From the NCBI GenBank assembly GCA_965223095.1, contig OZ244979.1, forward strand, positions 2,666,001 through 2,730,000: 64,000 bases of DNA. The letters are read 5' to 3'. The notes below the pieces were generated by a model. It saw only the letters and a program-made list of their open reading frames with translations. It did no database searches and was not told the DNA's origin. Shown here one piece after another: positions 34,191-42,942 of the stretch. The stretch comes from J054 sp965223095. GTDB taxonomy: Bacteria > Pseudomonadota > Gammaproteobacteria > Steroidobacterales > GCA-2729495. The position numbers were made by a program, and so were the translations under genes. The stretch's first letter is position 1. Every line of letters begins with the position of its first letter.

Positions 34191-35126
34191 TTAGCTGTCG
34201 TCGATAAATGCTCGCACGCGGTCGGGAAAATCGGTAAACAAACCGGTTACGCCTAACTCATTAATGAACAATTCCAGCAGCTGTTGGAAGCTTTCACAGC
34301 CTGCGGGCAAAGCATCTGCCCGAAATGTGTAGGGATGAACCTCAAGGCCACAGGCCTTGGCTTCTCCAGCCAGATCTCGCCGGGCGAGCGGTGTACCCAG
34401 CTTAAATCTGGGCTCGAATAAATCTATCGCGGGTCCGATCCCCGTCGCGTAGCTCGCCACCGCGGCAAGATCATCCAGTAAGTGCGCCTGGCGCCGGCCG
34501 ATGAGCTGAATCAAGGGCAATCCCGCGCAGCGCGAATCGGCGGCAACTCGGCGCAGGGTTTCAGGGTCATAGCATTGCAAAAAAATCCGTTCCTGCGGCG
34601 CCAGATATGCAAACTCGGCCAGCGTCGCAATCACCGCGTCGGTAAAGTCAACGCCTTGTTCCTGATGCCACACCGGATCCTTAATTTCGACATAGACACC
34701 CACATCACGACCACTGGATTTATTGAGGCCCCGCACAAAAGCCAACTCTTCCGCCAAAGTTTGCAGCGGAAAACCCAGTGATTCGCGGGGAAAGCGGCCC
34801 GGATAGCGAACCGCACTGCCGTCCGCGGTCAGCCGTTCGTGCATCTGCAAGCGGCGTAATTCGTCGAGATCAAAATCTAGACAATAGTAATGGCCATCGC
34901 TGCGCGAACGGCCGGGAAACTTGCGCTTGACGTCGGTCACGGCATCCAGGGTCAGATCATGAAAAATTATCAGCGCACCATCGCGCGTGGCAATGACATC
35001 CTGTTCCAGGAAATCCGCACCTTGTCCATAGGCGAGCGCCTTGGCGGCAAAACTATGCTCGGGTAAGTAACCGCTGGCCCCGCGGTGGGCAATAACAATG
35101 GGTCGACGCGGCGCTCGCGAGTTCAT
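34191..35126 (-). CDS. glpQ: Glycerophosphodiester phosphodiesterase
   Basis: Cleaves glycerophosphodiesters from phospholipid turnover to glycerol-3-phosphate and an alcohol. 311 residues with a GDPD-type TIM barrel: IAHRGASGYLPEHS, FLEQDVIATRDG, IIFHDLTLD (metal and acid/base residues) and VYVEIKDP. Unlike E. coli GlpQ there is no signal peptide, so it may be cytoplasmic in the manner of UgpQ. It starts 17 bp after the reductase gene stop. Confidence 0.88.
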   Translation of the reverse strand: MNSRAPRRPIVIAHRGASGYLPEHSFAAKALAYGQGADFLEQDVIATRDGALIIFHDLTLDAVTDVKRKFPGRSRSDGHYYCLDFDLDELRRLQMHERLTADGSAVRYPGRFPRESLGFPLQTLAEELAFVRGLNKSSGRDVGVYVEIKDPVWHQEQGVDFTDAVIATLAEFAYLAPQERIFLQCYDPETLRRVAADSRCAGLPLIQLIGRRQAHLLDDLAAVASYATGIGPAIDLFEPRFKLGTPLARRDLAGEAKACGLEVHPYTFRADALPAGCESFQQLLELFINELGVTGLFTDFPDRVRAFIDDS

Positions 35127-35143
35127 GCAATACTCGATAGCGC

Positions 35144-36187
35144 CTAAGCGCGCGGTGAATCTTCCTCTTCGACGCCCAAACGCTGTTGCATGATGGGGCT
35201 GGTCGTCGTGTACTGTAGCGGCACTTTCTTACCAGGCTCCACGATAGCCTTCGCCGCGAAGGCCGCCAAGGCCGCTTCATGAAAACCGCTGAGAATCAGT
35301 TTTTTCTTGCCGGGATAGTCGGCAATGTCGCCGATGGCAAATACGCCCGGAATACTGGTAACGAAAGTTTCTGTATCCACGGCTATGGTTTTCCGTTTGA
35401 TTTCTAGACCCCAGTCAGCAATGGGCCCCAATTTTGGCGCCAAACCATAAAACACCAACACTTGATCAGCTGGCAGGCTGCGCGGCTCACCCGATTTTTG
35501 CTTGAGGTTTACGGCGACCAGTTTACCGTCTTCGATTTCTAAACCGCCGGCGTTCGCATTAAGAATGATCTCCGCTTTACCGGCTGCGGCCAGGTCCTGA
35601 AGCTTGTCCGCAGTGGCCGCGGCACCGCGAAATTCATCGCGCCGGTGCACCAAGGTCATGCTGGCCGCCGCAGGTGCCAATTCCACCGCCCAATCCAAAG
35701 CGGAATCACCGCCACCCAAGACCACCACATGCTGATCTTTAAACCTGGCGGGTTCCCGCACACGATAGAACAGCTGTTTATCTTCCAGGGCCACTGCTTC
35801 GGGGAAGCGCAGCTTACGGGGCGCAAAGGAGCCCACGCCACCCGCGATGAATATGGTCTTAGCAAAGAACTCCTTATCAGCGCTCGTCACCACGCGAAAG
35901 CCACCTTCCTGAGGTTCGAGCTGCCGCACTTCTTCGCCCAGGTGAAATGTCGCGCCGAAGGGTTCAATTTGCTGCATTAGGCTGTCGATGAGCTCTTGGC
36001 CAGTGCAAACGGGCACGGCCGGAATGTCGTATATCGGCTTATCGGGATACAACTCGACACACTGGCCGCCGGGATGGGCCAAGCTATCCACGATATGCGC
36101 CTTCAAACCGAGTAATCCCAGCTCAAAAATCTGAAACAAGCCGCAGGGGCCGGCACCAACAATTAGGGCATCAGTTTGGATGGTCAT
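35144..36187 (-). CDS. Ferredoxin/flavodoxin-NADP reductase, thioredoxin-reductase-like type
   Basis: 347 residues. FAD motif LIVGAGPCGLF at the N-terminus, GGQC without the CXXC disulfide of thioredoxin reductase, NADPH motif VVVLGGGDSALDWAVEL near residue 160, and the FAD-binding end FAIGDIADYPG with LSGFHEAALAA. This matches the YumC-type NAD(P)H:ferredoxin reductases. Electron acceptor not known. Confidence 0.85.
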   Translation of the reverse strand: MTIQTDALIVGAGPCGLFQIFELGLLGLKAHIVDSLAHPGGQCVELYPDKPIYDIPAVPVCTGQELIDSLMQQIEPFGATFHLGEEVRQLEPQEGGFRVVTSADKEFFAKTIFIAGGVGSFAPRKLRFPEAVALEDKQLFYRVREPARFKDQHVVVLGGGDSALDWAVELAPAAASMTLVHRRDEFRGAAATADKLQDLAAAGKAEIILNANAGGLEIEDGKLVAVNLKQKSGEPRSLPADQVLVFYGLAPKLGPIADWGLEIKRKTIAVDTETFVTSIPGVFAIGDIADYPGKKKLILSGFHEAALAAFAAKAIVEPGKKVPLQYTTTSPIMQQRLGVEEEDSPRA

Positions 36188-36309
36188 GAATATTCCGGGA
36201 CGCCTGGCCGCGTCGTTTTATGCTGAAGAAAGGCCTGGTGAGGGCAGGCGCTGCGGAATCTTACTGTAGGACTTACAAGGCAACAACCGCGGTAAACCGC
36301 AATGCACAC

Positions 36310-36762
36310 CTAGTCCATATCGAATTCAATCACTTCCCAGGCAGACGTGTCCTCGTCCCGCGCCAACTTAAGAATGGCGTCGACGATGACTCGATCGTTC
36401 CACTCCACCACGTCCGTGGCCCGATCTAGTACCAAGCGATTCATGGCAATGGTCCCACCGAAGGACTGGAGCCCTAGGACGGGCTTGTGAGCCGCCTGGG
36501 CTGCGTCGAGTTGAAACTTCACCAGCTTCTCGTTACGCGAATAGGTTGCCATGGGCACTACGACGATTTCGGCGGCTTCGATTTGATTGCGCAGTTCTTC
36601 TTTGATGGCCTCGGTGCCGCCTTCAGGCATGACGTCGGGTTTCGAGGTGTTGACGTAGAAAAAACTCTCCCGATTTTCCAAATATTCGAACAGGCGCAAA
36701 TAGTCGATATCTTCGTCAAACAGGTGGGTAACAAAGACTCTGATCGGGTTTTTTTCGGACAC
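36310..36762 (-). CDS. Stand-alone TIR-like (DUF1863-type) protein
   Basis: 150 residues, one domain. RVFVTHLFDEDIDYLRLFEYL is the first strand and helix of TIR-like folds (compare VFISH..HD), followed by EAIKEELRNQIEAAEIVVVP and KPVLGLQSFGG. Proteins of this fold include NADases of antiphage systems such as ThsB. At the usual catalytic glutamate (WVxxEIxxA in relatives) this protein reads LVKFQLDAA, with Gln84, so NADase activity is doubtful. I chose GTG 36762 with GGGAG 6 nt upstream; the longer frame to 36984 has unlikely sequence. Divergent from the endonuclease-fold gene. Confidence 0.68.
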   Translation of the reverse strand: MSEKNPIRVFVTHLFDEDIDYLRLFEYLENRESFFYVNTSKPDVMPEGGTEAIKEELRNQIEAAEIVVVPMATYSRNEKLVKFQLDAAQAAHKPVLGLQSFGGTIAMNRLVLDRATDVVEWNDRVIVDAILKLARDEDTSAWEVIEFDMD

Positions 36763-37003
36763 AAGCCGCTCCCTATCCCGCTTATTGCCGTGGCTGGAGT
36801 GTAGCGTACCGCGGCGCAAGACGCCTGGTTCTTGTCCAAGAACCGCGAAATTGCTCACGAAATCTTGCCGCCACGGATGCCAGCGTAACGGTGGCTGGCC
36901 AGTGGTCGCCCCTGCGCCCGGGGTGAACTTTGCCGCAGGGCGCGGCCCGCAGCGACACATGCAAAAATGCGACACGCCAATCAATGCTCGATAACCGGGC
37001 TGC

Positions 37004-37009
37004 TAGAAT
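37004..37009 (+). promoter_or_regulatory. -10 box implying a leaderless transcript
   Basis: TAGAAT ends 7 bp before the ATG at 37017, so transcription would begin at or next to the start codon. No Shine-Dalgarno sequence is present. No good -35 seen. Confidence 0.4.
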
Positions 37010-37016
37010 CGCGCCC

Positions 37017-37760
37017 ATGCGCCTGCTGGTCTACAACATTCGCTATGCCATGGGCACCGGAGTACCGGCCCATGTACCGGTGCCCGGTGCCAGTTATTTG
37101 TTCGGCAATCCCGGCACGTTGGAGCGAATCACGGCATTTATCAAAGAGCAAGATCCCGACATCGTCGGACTCATCGAGGTGGATATCGGCTCGGTACGCA
37201 GCAACCGGGTCAATCAGGCCGAACAAATTGCGCAGGCCCTGGGGCATTTTTCGACCTATGAATGCAAGTATGGCGAGGAGTCCGTGAATCAATACTTGCC
37301 CATACTCCGCAAGCAGGCCAACGCTTTTCTCGCCGGCCCGCGGATTAAGGGCGAACGCTTTCACTACTTTGATCAGGGCATTAAGCGACTTATTTTAGAA
37401 CTCGACGTGGATGGCGTCGCCATTTTTTTGGTTCATTTGTCCCTGAAGTATCGGCATCGGCACTTCCAGTTGCGGTATCTTTACGAATTGGTTCAGCAAG
37501 CGAAAAAGCCCGTCATTGTCGCCGGCGACTTCAACACGTTTTGGGGCGAGGACGAAATATTCTTGTTCAAAGAAGCGGCCGGCTTGCGCAGCGCGAACAT
37601 AAATGGGCAGCCTTCTTATCCGAGTCGCGCACCCCGCATGGAACTGGATTTCATTCTGTATAGCCGTGAAATAGAAGTGAAGAATTTTGCCATTCCCCAA
37701 GTGGAGTTTTCTGATCACCTACCGCTAATTTGCGACTTAGAAGTAAAAGGGAGTTCATGA
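37017..37760 (+). CDS. Endonuclease/exonuclease/phosphatase family protein
   Basis: 247 residues with the EEP fold: MRLLVYNIRY start, DIVGLIEVD (metal Glu), VIVAGDFNTFWGEDE and EFSDHLPLICDLE (catalytic Asp-His). The family includes DNases and lipid or sugar phosphodiesterases; there is no signal peptide. Substrate unknown. ATG 37017 chosen because the fold starts there. Its stop overlaps the next ATG (ATGA). Confidence 0.82.
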   Translation: MRLLVYNIRYAMGTGVPAHVPVPGASYLFGNPGTLERITAFIKEQDPDIVGLIEVDIGSVRSNRVNQAEQIAQALGHFSTYECKYGEESVNQYLPILRKQANAFLAGPRIKGERFHYFDQGIKRLILELDVDGVAIFLVHLSLKYRHRHFQLRYLYELVQQAKKPVIVAGDFNTFWGEDEIFLFKEAAGLRSANINGQPSYPSRAPRMELDFILYSREIEVKNFAIPQVEFSDHLPLICDLEVKGSS

Positions 37761-39808
37761 ATACCGAGCACGCAGCATTGAAAAACTGGCAAGTTACTCA
37801 GGATGATCAAAACATCGTCTGGGCTTGCCTAGACAAGCCCGGTGGCAGCGCCAACGTACTCTCAAGCGATGTACTGGCGGAACTCGGCCAGCTACTGGCC
37901 CAATGGTCGGCATCAACGCCGGCGGGTGTTGTGCTGTATTCGGGTAAGGAAAAGGGTTTCATCGCCGGCGCCGATATCACGGAATTTCCGGCGATGGGCG
38001 ATGAAGCGCAAGCTTACGCGCTCACCACCCAGGGCCATAAGCTCCTAGCCGAGCTAGACTCCTTACCCTGCCCCACCGTCGCTGTCATCAACGGATTTGC
38101 TTTAGGCGGCGGACTAGAACTCGCCCTCGCCTGCCAATGGCGCATCGTGCACCAAGGATTTAAACGCTCTTTAGGCTTGCCCGAAGTTAATTTGGGCCTG
38201 CACCCGGGCCTCGGGGGCACGGTCCGCCTGGTTCGTCTCATCGGTGTCCGTGAGGCCATGAGCATGATGCTCACGGGCAAGCCCGTGACACCGAGTAAAG
38301 CCCGCAGCCTAGGCCTGGTTGACCGCATTGTTGAAGCTAATCAGTGGCGCGAAATTGCCGCCCAGCTCGCCACCCAGACGGCACCCGCGCGCCAGCCGCC
38401 CGTAGTGGATCGTTTGCTAAGCGTATCGCCCTTGCGGCCCGTGCTGGCGAACATCTTGCGTAAGCAGGTTGCGGCGCGAGCCCGGCGGGATCATTACCCG
38501 GCGCCATTTGCGCTGGTGGATCTCTGGCACCGCTGGGGCGCAAAAGGCGAGGCGGCTTTTGACGCCGAGGCGAAGTCCTTCGCAGGCTTAGTCCAGAGCG
38601 ACACCTCGAAAAATCTCGTTCGCGTCTACGGATTGCAAGAACAGCTCAAACACCTGGGCAAAACCACCGGCGAAAATGCTGAGCACGTCCACGTGGTGGG
38701 TGCCGGCGTGATGGGCGGGGATATTGCGGCCTGGTGTGCGTTGCGCGGTCTGTCCGTCACGCTGCAAGATCGAGAGCTCAAATATATCCAACCGGCATTG
38801 GAACGCGCCAGCAAGCTGTTTGATAAACGCCTGCGCGGTCCCGGTGAGGCAGATTCCGCGCGTGTACGCTTAGTCGCCGATGTCGACGGCGGCGGCGTTG
38901 CGGCGGCGGACGTCGTCATCGAAGCAATTTTCGAAGACCGTGAAGCCAAGCAAAATCTCTACCGCCAACTCGAACCGAAGATGAAGGCCAGCGCGTTGCT
39001 AGCGACCAACACCTCAAGTATCCCACTACAGGATCTAGCTCCTTGCTTGCAAAGCCCCGAGCGGTTAGTCGGACTGCATTTTTTCAATCCCGTGGCGAAA
39101 CTGCCTTTGGTTGAAATTGTGAGTGCGCCCGCGACCAGCCCCGCGGCAACGATCCAGGCGACCGCGTTCGCCCGGCAAATCGGCAAGCTGCCCTTACCCT
39201 GCCGTAGTCACCCAGGATTCTTGGTCAACCGAATACTGGGCCCTTATATGGCCGAAGCCATGGATCTGATGCGCGAAGGCCATGCACCAGAAGCCATCGA
39301 CCAAGCCGCCGTTGACTTTGGCATGCCCATGGGTCCGGTGGAGTTGGCGGACTCTGTCGGTTTGGATGTAGCCTTGCACGTCGCAAAAATTCTATCGCCG
39401 GTTATCGACCGCCCCCTGGCGCCCGAACTCGAGGCCCGGGTTGCCGCGGGCAGCTTGGGACGGAAAACCGGTGCTGGCTTTTACAACTACAAAAACGGTA
39501 AACCCGAACGCCCAAGAGTGCCCCGGGACTCAGTGCCCAAGGAAGTCCAAGAACGTTTGATCCTGGCCTACCTCAACGAGGCGGCGCAATGCCTAGACGA
39601 AGCAGTGGTCACCGAATCCGACCTGGTAGACGCGGGGGCCATATTTGGTACCGGCTTCGCGCCATTCCGCGGCGGACCCATCAACTACGCCCTCGAACAG
39701 GGCGTGCAAAACATCGTTTCCCGCCTCAAATCCCTGCAAGAACGCCATGGTGACGCGTTTAAACCTGCTGAGGCTTGGTCGAAACTCAAGGCCCATAATC
39801 TGAACTAA
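37757..39808 (+). CDS. fadJ: Bifunctional enoyl-CoA hydratase / 3-hydroxyacyl-CoA dehydrogenase
   Basis: Two steps of fatty-acid beta-oxidation in one chain of 683 residues. The hydratase/isomerase domain (1-250) has IAGADITEF, FALGGGLELALAC and PEVNLGLHPGLGGT. The dehydrogenase domain has VVGAGVMGGDIAAWCALRG near 312 and the catalytic His in LVGLHFFNPVAKLPLVEIV. C-terminal domain includes LGRKTGAGFYNY. GGGAG precedes the ATG, and the start overlaps the EEP stop by 4 bp. FadJ or FadB-type; the thiolase is not adjacent. Confidence 0.9.
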   Translation: MNTEHAALKNWQVTQDDQNIVWACLDKPGGSANVLSSDVLAELGQLLAQWSASTPAGVVLYSGKEKGFIAGADITEFPAMGDEAQAYALTTQGHKLLAELDSLPCPTVAVINGFALGGGLELALACQWRIVHQGFKRSLGLPEVNLGLHPGLGGTVRLVRLIGVREAMSMMLTGKPVTPSKARSLGLVDRIVEANQWREIAAQLATQTAPARQPPVVDRLLSVSPLRPVLANILRKQVAARARRDHYPAPFALVDLWHRWGAKGEAAFDAEAKSFAGLVQSDTSKNLVRVYGLQEQLKHLGKTTGENAEHVHVVGAGVMGGDIAAWCALRGLSVTLQDRELKYIQPALERASKLFDKRLRGPGEADSARVRLVADVDGGGVAAADVVIEAIFEDREAKQNLYRQLEPKMKASALLATNTSSIPLQDLAPCLQSPERLVGLHFFNPVAKLPLVEIVSAPATSPAATIQATAFARQIGKLPLPCRSHPGFLVNRILGPYMAEAMDLMREGHAPEAIDQAAVDFGMPMGPVELADSVGLDVALHVAKILSPVIDRPLAPELEARVAAGSLGRKTGAGFYNYKNGKPERPRVPRDSVPKEVQERLILAYLNEAAQCLDEAVVTESDLVDAGAIFGTGFAPFRGGPINYALEQGVQNIVSRLKSLQERHGDAFKPAEAWSKLKAHNLN

Positions 39809-39835
39809 GCCCCTTTCGTGGCGCGGAATTGTGGT

Positions 39836-39841
39836 TACAAT
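39836..39841 (+). promoter_or_regulatory. Candidate -10 box of the CNB-rhodanese gene
   Basis: TACAAT, 52 bp before the ATG at 39893 in the gap after the beta-oxidation gene. -35 not convincing. Confidence 0.35.
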
Positions 39842-39892
39842 ACGCCGCTATCCGCTAAGCGCGGTGCTTCCCCGGAGTATTTTTAGAACTTC

Positions 39893-40942
39893 ATGTCAGC
39901 GCGAAAAGTCACCATAGAAGAGCTACGACGCTTTACGCCGTTGGACGGCCTAAAGCGCGAAAACATTGCGGCATTAGTCAGTAAAGTTGAAGTTCAAGAG
40001 TTAGCCAGCGGCGCCCAGTTGTTCAGCGCGGGCGAAAGTGAAAAGCGCACATTCTATTTACTCGCGGGTTCCCTGGAACTTGCGGACAATCAAGGTGGCA
40101 AGCTGACCATTCGTGCGGGATCGGAACCCGCGCGCAACCCCATCGCACCGATGCTACCCCGCCGGTTCACGGCCACCGCGGTTGATACTTGCGAGTACAT
40201 CGCCATCGATACGGATTTGCTGGATGTCATGCTGACCTGGGACCAGACCGGCGACTACGAGGTCAGCGAACTCACCCTGTCGCAACCGGCCAATCCCGAC
40301 GACTGGATGGGCATCGTGCTACGCACGAAGGCCTTCCACAGTATTCCACCACAGAATATTCAAGCGATATTCATGCGCATGCAGCGCGTAAACTACAGCG
40401 CCGGCGACGTCATTATTCAGCAGGGTCAAGAAGGCGACTATTTTTTTGTGGTCATTAGCGGCCGTTGCAATGTAACGCGCGAAACACCGCTGAACCAGGA
40501 AGGTATAAAGCTCGCCGAACTCGAGGTCGGTGATACCTTTGGCGAGGAAGCGCTTATTTCCGAAAACCGGCGCAATGCCACGGTCACAATGATGACGGAT
40601 GGCACGGTGATGAGGTTGGGCAAGAAGGACTTCAATACCTTGCTGAACGAACCGCTTACGGATTGGATCGATTATGAAAGCGCCAAGGCGGAAGTATCAA
40701 AAGGCGCAAGCTGGTTGGATGTCCGGCTACCCAGCGAATTCGAAGCCAACCACGAACCCGACGCCATCAATATTCCCTTGTATTTTATTCGTCTAAAGGC
40801 CAGCACCTTAGACCCCGACGGTACTTACATCGTGTGCTGCGATACCGGTCGGCGAAGCTCCGCCGCGGCTTTCATTCTCAACGAATACGGTCTAAAGACG
40901 AAGGTCCTAAAGGGCGGTCTGCACATGTCAGAACTGACGTAG
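39893..40942 (+). CDS. Tandem cyclic-nucleotide-binding domains fused to rhodanese
   Basis: 349 residues. Two CRP-like cyclic-nucleotide-binding modules: residues about 12-120 (degenerate) and 140-255 (YSAGDVIIQQGQEGDYFFVVISG, GDTFGEEALISENRRNATV, the phosphate-binding cassette with FGE and the RNATV end). Residues about 265-349 form a rhodanese domain with active loop C316-DTGRRS. No DNA-binding helix-turn-helix. It may be a sulfur-transfer or sensing enzyme switched by cAMP, cGMP or c-di-GMP; ligand and partner unknown. Convergent with pilZ. Confidence 0.85.
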   Translation: MSARKVTIEELRRFTPLDGLKRENIAALVSKVEVQELASGAQLFSAGESEKRTFYLLAGSLELADNQGGKLTIRAGSEPARNPIAPMLPRRFTATAVDTCEYIAIDTDLLDVMLTWDQTGDYEVSELTLSQPANPDDWMGIVLRTKAFHSIPPQNIQAIFMRMQRVNYSAGDVIIQQGQEGDYFFVVISGRCNVTRETPLNQEGIKLAELEVGDTFGEEALISENRRNATVTMMTDGTVMRLGKKDFNTLLNEPLTDWIDYESAKAEVSKGASWLDVRLPSEFEANHEPDAINIPLYFIRLKASTLDPDGTYIVCCDTGRRSSAAAFILNEYGLKTKVLKGGLHMSELT

Positions 40943-40964
40943 TTAGCGCTCTAGCACCATCACC

Positions 40965-41303
40965 CTACATCGTGTGAGTTGGTTTATCGCCGCCTAATGC
41001 GCCGGCGAGATAGTTCTCGATTTTCTTTTGCGTGGCCCCGCCGTCCTGGTCACTGAATTGCACGCCGATGCCCGCCGTGCGTTTACCTTGAGCGCCCTTC
41101 GGTGTCATCCAGATGACGCGTCCGGCCACCGGAATTTTTTCATCTTCGCCCATTAAATTGAGCAACATGAACACCTCATCACCCAAGCGGTAGCTGCTAC
41201 TAGTCGGTATAAACAGGCCACCATTCTCAACGAAGGGCATATATGCCAGGTACAGGGCGCTCTTATCCTTGATCGTCAGAGTCAGCAGTCCGGGTTTAGA
41301 CAT
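40965..41303 (-). CDS. pilZ: Type IV pilus assembly protein PilZ
   Basis: 112 residues with the PilZ fold of the original PilZ: YMPFVENGGLFIPTS, YRLGDEVFMLLNLM, GRVIWMTPKGAQGKRTAGIGVQF. The RXXXR and (D/N)XSXXG c-di-GMP motifs are missing, as in Pseudomonas and Xanthomonas PilZ, which act in pilus biogenesis without binding the nucleotide. Last gene of the fab-pab-tmk-holB block, 21 bp after holB. Confidence 0.92.
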   Translation of the reverse strand: MSKPGLLTLTIKDKSALYLAYMPFVENGGLFIPTSSSYRLGDEVFMLLNLMGEDEKIPVAGRVIWMTPKGAQGKRTAGIGVQFSDQDGGATQKKIENYLAGALGGDKPTHTM

Positions 41304-41324
41304 GGGGGCAAACCTTATTTTCCG

Positions 41325-42284
41325 TTATTCACGCACCAGACCGCCGCGCCAACGGTCCAAAACTTGCGCGAGACTCAATTCTGCATTCAAACCCGCGCCC
41401 TGCAAACGACGCAGTTCTCCGATTTCTCTGAGCAGCGCAAAAGCGGGCTCCATGTTTGAAGCTTCGGCGGCATTTTGCAAGTGCCCAGAATCACCGGATG
41501 CCGACGTGGTGAGTAAGCCGCGAATTTCCTCAGCGCCGCGCCGATACAACCAAGCGAGGCAAAGCTCAGCGTCCAGTTTGGCCCAACGCCGGGCGACAGC
41601 CAGGGGACTGGCCTCACCCAGTTTGACATCGCTCAAGTCCGCTTCCAATCGCCGCGCCTCGGCCGGGAACTTCGCGCGCTGAAGATCCCGCGCCAGTAAC
41701 GGCGAACCGCCCGCTAATTTCAAGGCCTCGGACCAGTCAGCGGCATCCTCTGCGCCTAGCCAGTCCTGTAGCTGCCCAGCCGGCGGCAGCGGCACGCGAA
41801 CCCGCTGGCAACGGCTTAAGACCGTCGCCGGCAGACGTGAAACGTTTGCCGCCACTAGCAACAGATTGCAACCCGCCGGCGGCTCCTCCAAGGTCTTTAA
41901 CAAGCTATTGGCCGCTTGATGCGTCAAGGCTTCGGCGGGGCTAATCAGCGCCACCTTAGGCCCTGCTTGATGGGCCGTTAGCTGCAAGAAGCCAATCATG
42001 TCGCGCACGCGATCAATGGGCAGGCTGCGCTTGTCGGCGGGCGGCTGTAACAGCTCGAAATCCGGATGCCGGTTCATCACCCGCTCCGGATCAAGACGCA
42101 CACCCGGACATTCCGCCACGGCCGGTTCGGGCGGCGGCAGGTTCAACAGACGCGCGGCTAGGCTCAGGGCGAGGTAGCGCCGGCCGGCGCCCACCGGACC
42201 ATGAATCAGCAGGGCATGGGAAAGCTGGCCGCGTTCGTGCTGAAGCGCCAAGCGATTTTCAATTTCATCCAACCAGAAAAACAT
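41325..42284 (-). CDS. holB: DNA polymerase III delta' subunit
   Basis: Clamp-loader subunit. 319 residues with HALLIHGPVGAGRRYLALSLA at the N-terminus (modified P-loop), EALTHQAANSLLKTLEEPP (the conserved SRC-proximal region) and SRCQRVRVP. Zinc cysteines of the typical form are partly missing (one Cys in CPGVR). No Shine-Dalgarno sequence precedes the ATG; instead there is a 27-bp spacer of almost pure A/T. Confidence 0.92.
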   Translation of the reverse strand: MFFWLDEIENRLALQHERGQLSHALLIHGPVGAGRRYLALSLAARLLNLPPPEPAVAECPGVRLDPERVMNRHPDFELLQPPADKRSLPIDRVRDMIGFLQLTAHQAGPKVALISPAEALTHQAANSLLKTLEEPPAGCNLLLVAANVSRLPATVLSRCQRVRVPLPPAGQLQDWLGAEDAADWSEALKLAGGSPLLARDLQRAKFPAEARRLEADLSDVKLGEASPLAVARRWAKLDAELCLAWLYRRGAEEIRGLLTTSASGDSGHLQNAAEASNMEPAFALLREIGELRRLQGAGLNAELSLAQVLDRWRGGLVRE

Positions 42285-42311
42285 TAATAATCAATATTTT
42301 AATATATTTAT
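42285..42311. other. A/T-only spacer between tmk and holB
   Basis: 26 of 27 bases are A or T, in an otherwise compact GC-rich operon. It forms the translation initiation region of holB, which has no Shine-Dalgarno sequence. Confidence 0.6.
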
Positions 42312-42938
42312 TTAAATACTTTCTAGATACTGAATCAGCGCATCTCGCAAATCCGCCTGCACGGCTTTCAGGGGCTGACTCGCATCGATCACCCGAAAAC
42401 GCGCCGGGTCCGCGGCAGCGCGGTATCGGTATTGATCGGCAACGCGGCTAAAGAATGCCTGGTCCTCGGCTTCAAATCGATCCGTCACACCACGCGCTGC
42501 GCGGCGTTTTTCCGTCAACTGGGGCGTAGCATCCAATAACAGGGTTAAGTCCGGCCGGCGATCACCCTGCACCAATTGCTCCAGCAAGCTAATTTGCTCC
42601 GCCGCCATGCCCCGCCCTGCTCCCTGATACGCGTAGCTCGCATCCGTAAAGCGATCACAAAGCACCCACTCCCCGCGTTGTAGGGCGGGTTCAATACGCT
42701 CTGACAAATGACTGGCGCGAGCCGCAAACATGAGCAATAACTCGGCCATCGGGGGTACCGTGCCCGCGGGCGAGTCGAGCAATAAGCCGCGTATTTTTTC
42801 GGCCAGTGGCGTGCCGCCGGGCTCGCGCGTCAGTTCAACATCAATCCCCCGCTCGCGCAAAAAATCGGCAACGAAAGCCAAGTTCGTAGATTTACCCACG
42901 CCTTCTATGCCTTCCAGGGTAATGAACCGACCGGACAT
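42312..42938 (-). CDS. tmk: Thymidylate kinase
   Basis: Phosphorylates dTMP to dTDP. 208 residues: P-loop EGIEGVGKST, DRx motif LTREPGGTPLAEKIR, LCDRFTDASYAYQGAGRG and LIDomain region RRAARGVTDRFE. The start ATG 42938 lies 4 bp after the mltG stop; an ATG at 42956 would overlap mltG. Confidence 0.95.
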   Translation of the reverse strand: MSGRFITLEGIEGVGKSTNLAFVADFLRERGIDVELTREPGGTPLAEKIRGLLLDSPAGTVPPMAELLLMFAARASHLSERIEPALQRGEWVLCDRFTDASYAYQGAGRGMAAEQISLLEQLVQGDRRPDLTLLLDATPQLTEKRRAARGVTDRFEAEDQAFFSRVADQYRYRAAADPARFRVIDASQPLKAVQADLRDALIQYLESI

Positions 42939-42942
42939 CTGT

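Noticed and set aside
36763..36984. 74-residue N-terminal extension of the TIR-like protein
   Set aside because: Cys/Pro/Gly-rich and unlike TIR proteins; the GTG at 36762 has a strong Shine-Dalgarno sequence.
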